The position numbers and the translations under genes were made by a program. Positions 36,916-44,852 of a stretch of DNA of 64,000 nt are shown piece after piece; the stretch's first letter is position 1; every line of letters begins with the position of its first letter. Below the pieces are notes generated by a model. That model was not told the DNA's origin. It saw nothing but the letters and a program-made list of their open reading frames with translations, and ran no database searches. This DNA is from Bacteroidia bacterium (GTDB lineage: Bacteria > Bacteroidota > Bacteroidia > B-17B0 > Aurantibacillaceae), in assembly GCA_016787705.1 (NCBI GenBank), contig JAEUTP010000017.1, positions 443,511-507,510 of the forward strand, in the 5' to 3' direction.

Positions 36916-37778
36916 TAATTAATTTTTTGTTTTATTTTCTTTATTATTCTTTTTATCCTGGCTTTCAGCGATATCTTTTTCCACCAAACAAAACTCTTAT
37001 CGTTATATTTTGTTTTTGAAAGCGAAGTTTTTTCAGTGTCAAATGTTCCTCTTTCATTTGCTGTTAAAATTAAAAGCCGGTGTTGTTTGTCTGAAAGCTG
37101 CACTGTACCTGTTACAACACTTACTGTTGTTTTTTTATCTTCTTCATAACCTTTAATGTTAAAAGAAGTTCCTAAAACTGTTGTTTTGGTTTCTTTGCAT
37201 TCAACGGTAAAAGGTTTGCCGGCTTTTATTATCTCAAAAAAAGCCTCACCCGAAAGCAAGGTAGATCTTATACTATCATTAAATTTTTCAGGATAAGTAA
37301 AACTACTATTTTTATTAAGGTGTACACAGCTGCTATCGGGTAAATAAAAAACTGTTGTTGAATCAAGTGTAGTAATGCAGATCATTTCTATCTCATTTTC
37401 TTTATTTTTTAAAACCTCGGCCTGCATTGTTTTGTTTATAAGTGTTTCCTGAACCGGTATAAAATATTTTATCAAAAAAACTAACACCACGATTAAAGCA
37501 ATACCTGCGGCAGCTCTTAAAGGTGTTATATCAAACCTTCTTTCAACTTTTGTTTTATCGTTTTCAGCTAAGTTTTTAAAATCTTCCCAGGCTTTTTCGG
37601 TAATATCTTCACTTTCTTTTTTTAACCCCGAAGATAATGTCCAGATATTCTTGCTCTGGTCAAAAAACTCTTCATTTGCCTGATCTTCTTTCAACCAGTC
37701 AAATAATTCTTTTTCCTCTTGCATTGAAGCATTGCCGGAAAGATATTTACCTATGAGCTTTTCTTTTCCTGTTTTCAT
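36915..37778 (-). CDS. FecR-family anti-sigma factor
   Basis: A 287-residue single-span protein that holds an ECF sigma factor. The N-terminal cytoplasmic part (residues 1-88) has the family helix ENELFDWLKED type. One transmembrane helix follows (IALIVVLVFLIKYFI, residues 93-110). The periplasmic FecR domain (residues 120-250) has the YPEKFNDSIRSTLLSGEAFF and VLGTSFNIKGYEEDK segments. The C-terminal beta part typical of SusC-linked FecR proteins is short. No SusC/SusD genes are nearby; instead two small proteins and a barrel follow in the same direction. Confidence 0.92.
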   Translation of the reverse strand: MKTGKEKLIGKYLSGNASMQEEKELFDWLKEDQANEEFFDQSKNIWTLSSGLKKESEDITEKAWEDFKNLAENDKTKVERRFDITPLRAAAGIALIVVLVFLIKYFIPVQETLINKTMQAEVLKNKENEIEMICITTLDSTTVFYLPDSSCVHLNKNSSFTYPEKFNDSIRSTLLSGEAFFEIIKAGKPFTVECKETKTTVLGTSFNIKGYEEDKKTTVSVVTGTVQLSDKQHRLLILTANERGTFDTEKTSLSKTKYNDKSFVWWKKISLKARIKRIIKKIKQKIN

Positions 37779-37908
37779 TTTTAGTTATAATGAATAAACC
37801 GCCATGGTTTTATAATAAGACCAAAAAAAATAGCCTTACCCCCAAAATAAAAGCGAAAAAAATGTAAATACATGATCTTTAGTGGTGAAATTAAGAAGAT
37901 AGTTGTCT

Positions 37909-38421
37909 TTAAAGCGATAAAAAGCTTTTGCCAATATAATTTTGCAGGTCCTCACGCATGCGCTTAAGGGCAATACCCATTTGATTTTCTACGGTTTTTT
38001 CTGAGACATCCAAAATACCTGCAATATCTTTATATTTCATATTCTCAAAGCGGCTTAATACAAAAATTGCTTTGCATTTAGGTGGTAATTTATTTAAAGC
38101 TATTTGTATTTTTATTTCCAGCTCTTTCGTTAACAGATTGGAATCTGCATTTTCTAAAACTGGGATATCGATACCAGTTAATTGTACTTTTTGTTTGTTA
38201 TTTTCAAGGTAAGAAATGGAAGCGTTAATAGCGGATTTGAAAAGATATGATTTTGGATGCAAAATAAGATCTAATTCATCACGCTTGCGCCATAGTTTTA
38301 AAAACACTTCCTGCACAACATCATGAGAAGCGTCTTTATCATTAATTACATTTTCAACCACATTCCTTAATGTTTTATAATAAGTTTTGTAAATTATTTC
38401 AAATTTTTCCTGCAATATCAA
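37909..38421 (-). CDS. ECF RNA polymerase sigma factor
   Basis: A 170-residue sigma-70 family member of the FecI-like ECF group. Region 2 lies at residues 8-75 (DASHDVVQEVFLKLW), and region 4 at residues 105-160 (LPPKCKAIFVLSRFENMKYK, then the DNA-reading helix VSEKTVENQMGIAL). It sits upstream of the FecR gene with 130 bp between and is presumably held by that anti-sigma. Its targets are likely the same operon. Confidence 0.94.
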   Translation of the reverse strand: MILQEKFEIIYKTYYKTLRNVVENVINDKDASHDVVQEVFLKLWRKRDELDLILHPKSYLFKSAINASISYLENNKQKVQLTGIDIPVLENADSNLLTKELEIKIQIALNKLPPKCKAIFVLSRFENMKYKDIAGILDVSEKTVENQMGIALKRMREDLQNYIGKSFLSL

Positions 38422-38586
38422 TCATTCTAAAATTCAAAGATACAATTCTTACAAGTATCAGAATTAAAGACTTAGTAATTTAACTTTTCTTTTTTTATGG
38501 GTAACAAATTCCTCAGTTTATTTTTATTAAACTTTGAAAACCTTATCAGCATTGGAGTTAAAGAGGTTAAAGGATTTTTATTAACA

Positions 38587-38895
38587 CTAATTTTTAAAGC
38601 GCCAGTATTTTTGTCTGTCGTTTTTGGTAGTAATAAACATGGTGTCATTAATAAATTCAATTTTACCATGCAACGTTTGATCATTAAAAAATATACTTAT
38701 ACAATCTTTTTTTAAGTTGTATTTGTATGTTACTAAATGTTCTAAATAAAAAATATTTTTTTTATTTACCTGAAAGGTTGCATTGCCGGTAGTTTCGTGT
38801 GTCCATGCACCAATTATCTGTTTTTTTAAAGGCTCTTTATTTTTTTTGTCGGTTTGTGCAACTGATTTATACAACGTAAAAAAAACAATAACCAT
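38587..38895 (-). CDS. Small secreted lipocalin-like protein
   Basis: A 102-residue exported protein with an N-terminal signal (residues 1-13, ending YKSVAQ). The beta-strand pattern IIGAWTHETTGNATFQV, YLEHLVTYKY, FINDTMFITT and KYWRFKN resembles lipocalin-like DUF proteins of Bacteroidota. It is transcribed in the same direction as the ECF gene but lies upstream of it. Function unknown. Confidence 0.55.
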   Translation of the reverse strand: MVIVFFTLYKSVAQTDKKNKEPLKKQIIGAWTHETTGNATFQVNKKNIFYLEHLVTYKYNLKKDCISIFFNDQTLHGKIEFINDTMFITTKNDRQKYWRFKN

Positions 38896-38916
38896 TATTA
38901 ATCTCCAGTTTATGTT

Positions 38917-39417
38917 TTATTTTCTTTTAACACTATAAACCAACTCATCAATAAACTCACCGTTTTTATATATTGAATTTTCAAAACGGCCTTCTAATTT
39001 AAAACCTGCTTTTTCTAATACTTTTTGTGATGCTGTATTTGTTCCAAAAGGTCTTGCAAAAATACGTGTAATATCAAAATTCATAAATCCGTAATCTACT
39101 ATTTGTACAATTGCCTTACTTATTATACCATTGCCCCAAAAAGGTTCGCCAAGCCAGTAACCTATTTCTGCATTACGGCAATGTATATCATCCTGAGGAT
39201 GAAGGCCGATACCACCGCACGCTTCACCATTAATTTCAATAGCAAACAAATGTATTGGTTTGTGACTTGTGGCAAATTCAATGAATTGTTTTCCTTTTTC
39301 TATCGTGTAAGGATGAGGAAATCTATTCATCATAAATTTTTCAATATTTTTATTATTGCCATATTTAACTAAACTATCAAGGTCGCCAATTGTCCATGGT
39401 CTGAGAGAAAAATCCAT
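38917..39417 (-). CDS. RimJ/RimL-type GNAT N-acetyltransferase
   Basis: A 166-residue acetyltransferase of the RimJ/RimL branch. The start MDFSLRPWTIGDLDSL is typical, as are the IGYWLGEPFWGNGIISKAIV acetyl-CoA pocket and the FARPFGTNTASQKVLEKAGF motif. It transfers acetyl to a protein or small molecule; its substrate is not known. It is transcribed alone. Confidence 0.9.
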   Translation of the reverse strand: MDFSLRPWTIGDLDSLVKYGNNKNIEKFMMNRFPHPYTIEKGKQFIEFATSHKPIHLFAIEINGEACGGIGLHPQDDIHCRNAEIGYWLGEPFWGNGIISKAIVQIVDYGFMNFDITRIFARPFGTNTASQKVLEKAGFKLEGRFENSIYKNGEFIDELVYSVKRK

Positions 39418-39444
39418 AAAATGTTGATGATAAATTGAAAATAA

Positions 39445-40386
39445 CTAGAACTTACTTCTTAATCTTGCGCGTTTACGTTTTTCTTTAAAGACATATCCAA
39501 CCGTTAACTCAAGCGAAACATAAGAGTCTTTTTGCTTGTCTCCACGTTGTGCAGGAACCCCAAAACTGTCAGGAGATGTAGCACCATATATTAAACCTTT
39601 ATTTGGATCAGACATGGTAGCGGCTAGTGGTCCGTAAGCAGCTGCCAAAGCAACCGGGTCATAATAGGTTGTGCCAACATCGTCAATATAATCCGTAAAT
39701 GTTTTGCGCCACGCAGCTTCAATACCAATACTCCATTGTTTATTGATAGTGCATTTATAAAATAAACCAATAGGAATGCAAATACTATAATTCGTGTATT
39801 TTTTTGCTCCACCCGGAAGCCCCTGACCTTCTGTATGCAATGGCATTAGCTTTACATACTTTCCATTTGCCATACGGCCTTTTGGATTATAGTAAAATCC
39901 ACCAACACCAATAAAAGCATAAGCACCATGTGTAAGGCCTTTTGATCTGCGGTTTAAAGTTCGTTTAATGCCATAACGGTTTCCGCTTTTACTGCTCTGA
40001 TAACCGATTTCAATTCTACCGGATAATTCAAAAATATTAGATTTAAAATTAAGATTTCTATTATTTCTGAAAGGCTCTTTGGTTAAGGCGTCATCACCTC
40101 TCACAATTAAATAGTTAAATTTTGTTGTAAGATTTATCCATTTATCTAACTTATACCTGTAACCTAAACCAAACGCAGTTTTTGTTTGAGATAGTTCAAG
40201 ATCAACCGGGCTGTAATCTTTTCCGATCTGATCTCGTCCACCTAAATCACCTAAAAAATTAGAAGTACCACCCGTAACAAATATCTCTTTCCTGTATTTT
40301 TTCCAATCACCCGGGCGTGTAAAATTCTGAGCCTCAGTAATTAGGGTAAAAAAAGATAAGGTGAGTAAAAATAGTACTTTTCTCAT
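39445..40386 (-). CDS. DUF6089-family outer-membrane protein
   Basis: A 313-residue protein with a signal peptide (residues 1-19, ending LITEAQ). The mature chain starts KEIFVTGGTSNFLGDLGGRD and LGYRYKLDKWINLTTKFNYL, which fits DUF6089, a Bacteroidota-specific barrel-like family. It ends in the basic tail KRKRARLRSKF. An outer-membrane protein of unknown function. It is transcribed alone, 63 bp before the next minus-strand gene ends. Confidence 0.77.
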   Translation of the reverse strand: MRKVLFLLTLSFFTLITEAQNFTRPGDWKKYRKEIFVTGGTSNFLGDLGGRDQIGKDYSPVDLELSQTKTAFGLGYRYKLDKWINLTTKFNYLIVRGDDALTKEPFRNNRNLNFKSNIFELSGRIEIGYQSSKSGNRYGIKRTLNRRSKGLTHGAYAFIGVGGFYYNPKGRMANGKYVKLMPLHTEGQGLPGGAKKYTNYSICIPIGLFYKCTINKQWSIGIEAAWRKTFTDYIDDVGTTYYDPVALAAAYGPLAATMSDPNKGLIYGATSPDSFGVPAQRGDKQKDSYVSLELTVGYVFKEKRKRARLRSKF

Positions 40387-40481
40387 TTAAGATTTTAATC
40401 GACTAAAAATAGGAAAAAAAACGCGAAGCGCCATGAAATTAGGGATATATTTTTAAAAAGGCAATGTTAAGTGATTTATAA

Positions 40482-41906
40482 CTAATTAAAGAACAGTGTG
40501 TTAAAGTTGATCAAATATACTTTTTCAGTTGCCCTTGTAATAGCGGTATAAAGCCACCGCAAAAAGCTTTCATCAATATTCTCTTCTTTTAAATAGCCCT
40601 GATCGATGAATACCACGGGCCACTGGCCACCCTGCGATTTGTGACAGGTTATGGCATAACTAAATTTTACCTGTAAGGCATTGTAATACGGACTGTTTTT
40701 TAAATAGGCCATACGTATACCTTTGGTGGGTTCATGGCTTACATCGGCCATTACAGCTTCAAACAAATGTTTTTGTTCATCCTGGCTTAACCCAGGATTA
40801 TCCGAAAAAAGAGAATTTGTTATGATCTTAACCTGCAACTCGGGCAGGTTTGGGTAATCCACAAACCTTACATGACATTCGCAAAAATTAAGATCGTACA
40901 TATCTTCGCGTTTTATAATGCGTGTAATTTCAACCATATCGCCATTGGCAATAAAACCTGCTTCGCCATTATTTTCAGGTAACCAGAAATAATTATTTTT
41001 TACGATCATCAATTTATCACCGGTGCAAAGATCATCTTCGTATAATTTAATTCTGTTCCTGAAACTTTGATTAAATAGATTTGCCCTTTTATTGCTGCGG
41101 GTAATTATCACTACGTTTTCTTCGCCGTAATTTGAAATAGCAGAGTTTATGCAGTCTTCCAGCTCATCACCAGGTAAATTAATAAAGTCTTTACTACAAA
41201 TGAATTTAGGTGCATCAAAAATCGTATTGCTAATATTAGTTCTAATATTGGTGGCGTTAAATAAAATTCCACTTTCCAAACGTTGCCTTGCAACTTCTTT
41301 TAATTCAAAAAAATTGATATTTAAGTGAAATGCCTGTTTTAAATAATTTTCGTTCAACGCCGGACTTTCGTTGCTGCCAACCGGCGGCAACTGCGCGGTA
41401 TCACCAATAAGAATAAGTTTGCAATTATCACCACTGTAAATGTATTCGAATAAATTTTCAAGAAGGCTGTTCATTAAGCTTTCACCATTGGTGTCGGCGC
41501 TTATCATCGATGCCTCATCAACAATGAACAGCGTATGTTTATGTAAATTTTCGGCGAGTGAAAAATAAAAAGAACCATCAGCGCCAATTTGTTTTCTGAA
41601 TATTTTTTTATGAATGGTTTGTGCCGGTTTTTGTGAGTACATACTTAAAACCTTTGCTGCCCGCCCGGTTGGCGCTAACAAAACACTCCTCCATTTTATA
41701 GTTGGCAAAGCTTTGGTAAATGCCGAAATAAGATTTGTTTTACCAGTTCCTGCATAACCCCTTAAAATAAATACGCCACGTTCATCATGATTGTAGATAA
41801 ATTCTGAGATATTTTTAATGGCATTTTTTTGATCTTCATTTGCAGTAAAGGGCAAATATCCTGAAACTATTTTTTCAAAATCGTGAGGCAGGATAAGCTT
41901 GGACAT
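40482..41906 (-). CDS. RecD-like superfamily 1 DNA helicase
   Basis: A 474-residue ATP-dependent helicase. Walker A is GYAGTGKT near residues 50-57; Walker B is LFIVDEAS near residue 128; motif III-like LILIGDTAQLPPV follows, then CHKSQGGQWPVV and YTAITRATEKVYLI near the C-terminus. This set matches RecD/Dda-type 5'-3' helicases, but the protein is shorter than RecD2 and has no N-terminal extension. It likely works in DNA repair or recombination. Transcribed alone. Confidence 0.9.
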   Translation of the reverse strand: MSKLILPHDFEKIVSGYLPFTANEDQKNAIKNISEFIYNHDERGVFILRGYAGTGKTNLISAFTKALPTIKWRSVLLAPTGRAAKVLSMYSQKPAQTIHKKIFRKQIGADGSFYFSLAENLHKHTLFIVDEASMISADTNGESLMNSLLENLFEYIYSGDNCKLILIGDTAQLPPVGSNESPALNENYLKQAFHLNINFFELKEVARQRLESGILFNATNIRTNISNTIFDAPKFICSKDFINLPGDELEDCINSAISNYGEENVVIITRSNKRANLFNQSFRNRIKLYEDDLCTGDKLMIVKNNYFWLPENNGEAGFIANGDMVEITRIIKREDMYDLNFCECHVRFVDYPNLPELQVKIITNSLFSDNPGLSQDEQKHLFEAVMADVSHEPTKGIRMAYLKNSPYYNALQVKFSYAITCHKSQGGQWPVVFIDQGYLKEENIDESFLRWLYTAITRATEKVYLINFNTLFFN

Positions 41907-41944
41907 TTTTAGAATTTAAAATTACCGTGATTGTAAATTTAAAT

Positions 41945-41974
41945 AAAAAAGCCACCGGGCTGTTGGTGGCTTTT
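41945..41974 (-). terminator. Intrinsic terminator of the lipoprotein gene
   Basis: GCCACC and GGTGGC arms with an 8-nt loop, then T-runs on the minus strand. It follows the stop of the 311-residue lipoprotein gene. Confidence 0.85.
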
Positions 41975-41991
41975 CAAATGTTATGAGTTTG

Positions 41992-42927
41992 TTAGAAATT
42001 AAAAGAGAATGTTTGGCTGTTGATTGTAATTGTGCCTACAAGATCGCAGGAGCCGCTTCCAAAATCAATTAAACGTGTTGGACGGTTGCCGGGTGTATAA
42101 GAAATAGTACCGCTTACAAATGGGTGACGATGCGGACGCGAAACATCAGGAGCACACGTAAAATCTCTTACAAGATTTGAAGCTGTTGCCGTAAAATTCT
42201 CGCCCTTTGCATTTACTCCGCTGGCTGTACCATTTAATTTAATTTTTGCTTTTGTCCAGTTAATTGGTGTGGTTTGGCCATTATAACAAAGTGGATCGTT
42301 AGTGTTTATCAATTCTTTTGTACGATTACAAGTCCAGTTAACTGTGCCCTCATTATTAGGCTTAACAATAGAAATGTTTGCAGAAACCGCCCATGTAAGG
42401 TTTGTACCGGCCGGTGCCCCTGCAGGAGTAGTATTAGTTATACTTTTATTATTAATGGTAACCTGGTTACCATCTACAACATAATTTTGAGAAGTAACTA
42501 TCATTTTAAAACCAGGATTGCGATAATAAATAGATGTTGTAGGGCTTGATGCAGAAAAATCGAAGAATAATTTGCCCGTACGAACCCTGCCATCAGTTCC
42601 TGTGCAGCCTGTTGTGCCAAAATCTACAGTAACAGTGCCTGTTCCTATGCCAGATATAGTAGCGCATGGCGCAACAGAAAGGATCTCAGCGCCACTTACA
42701 GGGCCGTTGAATTTGTATGTGGATAAAGAACCTGCTTCACTTACCTGACTTCCCATTGATTCGATATCGCTTGAGCTGGTTTCAGCAAGATTATTATCAT
42801 TTGCTGTTCCTTGTTCTGTATCGGGTTCCTCATCGGTTTTTTTATCTCTTTTACGACAAGATGTAAAGGCCATAGAACAAGCTACTAAGGCTATTACAAG
42901 ACTTAAATAAATTTTTGAAGTTTTCAT
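41992..42927 (-). CDS. Hypothetical lipoprotein, 311 residues
   Basis: A 311-residue predicted lipoprotein. The lipobox ends in AFTSC with the cysteine near residue 24, then a charged linker RKRDKKTDEEPD. The mature part is a long beta-rich region with repeating strands of the TVNWTCNRTK and VSGTISYTPG type, and it ends with TINSQTFSF. Four cysteine pairs suggest disulfides. The start is the ATG at 42927. No known enzyme motif. Secreted or surface lipoprotein of unknown function. Confidence 0.72.
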   Translation of the reverse strand: MKTSKIYLSLVIALVACSMAFTSCRKRDKKTDEEPDTEQGTANDNNLAETSSSDIESMGSQVSEAGSLSTYKFNGPVSGAEILSVAPCATISGIGTGTVTVDFGTTGCTGTDGRVRTGKLFFDFSASSPTTSIYYRNPGFKMIVTSQNYVVDGNQVTINNKSITNTTPAGAPAGTNLTWAVSANISIVKPNNEGTVNWTCNRTKELINTNDPLCYNGQTTPINWTKAKIKLNGTASGVNAKGENFTATASNLVRDFTCAPDVSRPHRHPFVSGTISYTPGNRPTRLIDFGSGSCDLVGTITINSQTFSFNF

Positions 42928-43018
42928 ATTTTATGTTTTAATATTTAATCTAAGATTACTAAAAAAGCAAAAGGTTTAATCAGTTTAAAAAAAAAATTTT
43001 TTATTTTTAAGAATACCT

Positions 43019-43026
43019 TAGATTTG
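43019..43026 (+). promoter_or_regulatory. Bacteroidota -7 element (TAGATTTG)
   Basis: An exact TAnnTTTG match 7 bp before the start codon of the DUF3822 gene. Confidence 0.45.
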
Positions 43027-43033
43027 TTACCTG

Positions 43034-43891
43034 ATGTTTGGCGAATATTATAAAGAGAAACTTGTTTTAAAAGATAAAACAACGGTTCAGGAGGCAGCCG
43101 CATTGTCTCTTTTTATTAGCCACAATTCATTTTTATTCGCAGTTTCAGCAAATAATTTTAAAAATATTATTCATCTTGGCCATCTTGAGATAGATACTAA
43201 TGCGGCCACAAACCAGAGTTTTAGCGAGAAGATAGTTTCTTTATTGAATAATTACCAGCTTGCTCAAAAAAAGTTTGAAAAAGTAATTATCTCGGTTTTA
43301 AATAAGGATTTTACAATTGTACCTGAGGCTTATTCAAATTCATCTGATCTTAAAGAATTCCTTTCTTTTTCATCGGGTGTAAGCGGAATTAAAAATCCTG
43401 TAGCCCATACTATTAAAAATGTAAAGTTTTGTTATGTTTTTGAGCAGGAATTGATCCAGTCACTTGAAAAAGTATTTTCAAATGCTATTATAAAACACGC
43501 CGGGGCTATTAGTAACGAATTATTTTTTGGTAATCATTCGTTATTAAATACAAATTTATTTTTAACAATAAACGATGGGTTTATTGAAATTGCCGCAAAA
43601 GAAAAAAACGATTTGCTCTTTTATAATGTATTTAATTACGAAAACAATGAAGACGTTTTATATTATTTGTTGTTTATGATGGAACAATTCAATTTAAATC
43701 CTCTGCACATTAAATTGGCAATAAGCGGGCAAATAATTACTGATGACAGCCTGATCTTAAGCATAAAAAAATACATTAAACAGGTAAGTTTTGTTGCACA
43801 TAATCCGGCTATTAAATTAGAAGGTGAATTACAAATATTGCCAAGACATTATTATTTTACGTTATTAAATCAACATCTGTGCGTATCATAA
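43034..43891 (+). CDS. DUF3822 family protein
   Basis: A 285-residue protein with no signal peptide. It is a member of DUF3822, a Bacteroidota family with an ASKHA-like (actin-type ATPase) pattern that is repeatedly found directly before rsmD. Segments such as KFEKVIISVLNKDFTIVPEA and NLFLTINDGFIEIAAKEK fit. The 3' end overlaps rsmD by 13 bp, indicating coupled translation. Its biochemical role is not established. Confidence 0.87.
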   Translation: MFGEYYKEKLVLKDKTTVQEAAALSLFISHNSFLFAVSANNFKNIIHLGHLEIDTNAATNQSFSEKIVSLLNNYQLAQKKFEKVIISVLNKDFTIVPEAYSNSSDLKEFLSFSSGVSGIKNPVAHTIKNVKFCYVFEQELIQSLEKVFSNAIIKHAGAISNELFFGNHSLLNTNLFLTINDGFIEIAAKEKNDLLFYNVFNYENNEDVLYYLLFMMEQFNLNPLHIKLAISGQIITDDSLILSIKKYIKQVSFVAHNPAIKLEGELQILPRHYYFTLLNQHLCVS

Positions 43892-44421
43892 ACGGAACAC
43901 ACAAAGGCAGGGTAATAAAAGTACCCAATGGTTTGCCTGTAAGGCCCACAACCGATTTTGCAAAAGAAGGATTGTTTAATATGCTTAACAATAAAATCAA
44001 TTACCACGAAACAAAAGTGTTGGATCTTTTTAGTGGCACAGGACATATTTCTTTAGAGTTTGCATCACGTGGGAGTAAAGATATTTTAGCGGTAGATAAG
44101 AATTTTAAGTGCATTGGTTTTTTAAAAGCCACAAGCAAGGAATTAAAGTTTGAAATTGATACCATTAAAGGTGATGTTTTTGAATTTTTAAAAAATTGCA
44201 ACCAAAAATTTGATCTGATCTTTGCCGATCCGCCTTACGATTTGGAGAATATTCCAGCTATTCATCAATTGGTAAATGAAAAACAATTATTAAATGAAAA
44301 TGGCATTTTAATTATTGAACATGGACCAAGAACAAATTTAGAAGCTTTGCAAGGCTTTGCTCAAAAAAGAAGTTACGGCAATGTAAACTTTAGTTTTTTT
44401 GAAAATCAATTGCTAAAGTAA
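43879..44421 (+). CDS. rsmD: 16S rRNA guanine-N2 methyltransferase RsmD
   Basis: A 180-residue SAM-dependent methyltransferase that modifies G966 of 16S rRNA in the 30S subunit. Its GTG start (43879) gives the typical MRIINGTHKGR. The SAM motif is LDLFSGTGHISLEF near residue 51, and the catalytic DPPY is in FADPPYDL near residue 114. The gene overlaps DUF3822 and converges on gldC. The next sequence is a dispersed hairpin repeat that may end its transcription. Confidence 0.94.
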   Translation: MRIINGTHKGRVIKVPNGLPVRPTTDFAKEGLFNMLNNKINYHETKVLDLFSGTGHISLEFASRGSKDILAVDKNFKCIGFLKATSKELKFEIDTIKGDVFEFLKNCNQKFDLIFADPPYDLENIPAIHQLVNEKQLLNENGILIIEHGPRTNLEALQGFAQKRSYGNVNFSFFENQLLK

Positions 44422-44447
44422 TTACAGGGAAATTTAAAAGCCACAGA

Positions 44448-44505
44448 TTGAACGAATTCACACAGATTTTTCATTTTTAATTTGATCTGTGTCATCTATA
44501 AATAT
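44448..44505. repeat. Dispersed CACAGAT-type hairpin repeat
   Basis: Between the convergent rsmD and gldC genes a GCCACAGATT segment is followed by ACACAGAT (44460-44467) and ATCTGTGT (44485-44492), an 8-bp inverted repeat. This CACAGAT-rich pattern is a common dispersed intergenic element in Bacteroidota. It may also act as the terminator between the two genes. Confidence 0.55.
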
Positions 44506-44520
44506 CAATGGCAATAAAAA

Positions 44521-44844
44521 TTACTTCAGAACTCCGATATCTTTTCCAACCTGGTTAAAAATAGCTTTAACACTATCGGCTGTTTTTGTATCGCCGGTAG
44601 CGCGTAAATATGTATCGGTTAAAGTCATCACGTTTTGATGATAGAATTTTTTCATTTCATCTACCATCATATCCTTTGTCCAAAGGTCAATGCGCAATGT
44701 GTTATTTTCTTTTTCATCCCAAAGTGCTATCATTACACTTTTACAAGTACTTTTTTCACCAGAGTCGGGCGCATCCCAATCAATTTTAATTGGTAAATTA
44801 TTTTCGTCAACTGTTACTTTAAATTTTATTTCTGAGGTCTTCAT
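44521..44844 (-). CDS. gldC: Gliding motility protein GldC
   Basis: A 107-residue small cytoplasmic protein of the GldC family. Typical segments are MKTSEIKFKVTVDENNLP, KSVMIALWDEKENNTLRIDLW and DTYLRATGDTK. It was defined in gliding Flavobacteria, where it improves gliding, so it supports a gliding lifestyle. It lies 8 bp after the OmpA-family gene and may be transcribed with it. Confidence 0.94.
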   Translation of the reverse strand: MKTSEIKFKVTVDENNLPIKIDWDAPDSGEKSTCKSVMIALWDEKENNTLRIDLWTKDMMVDEMKKFYHQNVMTLTDTYLRATGDTKTADSVKAIFNQVGKDIGVLK

Positions 44845-44852
44845 GGGTACTA

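Noticed and set aside
38472..38715. Overlapping frames on both strands beside the lipocalin-like gene
   Set aside because: They lie largely in low-complexity AT-rich DNA, overlap each other and have no protein-like pattern.
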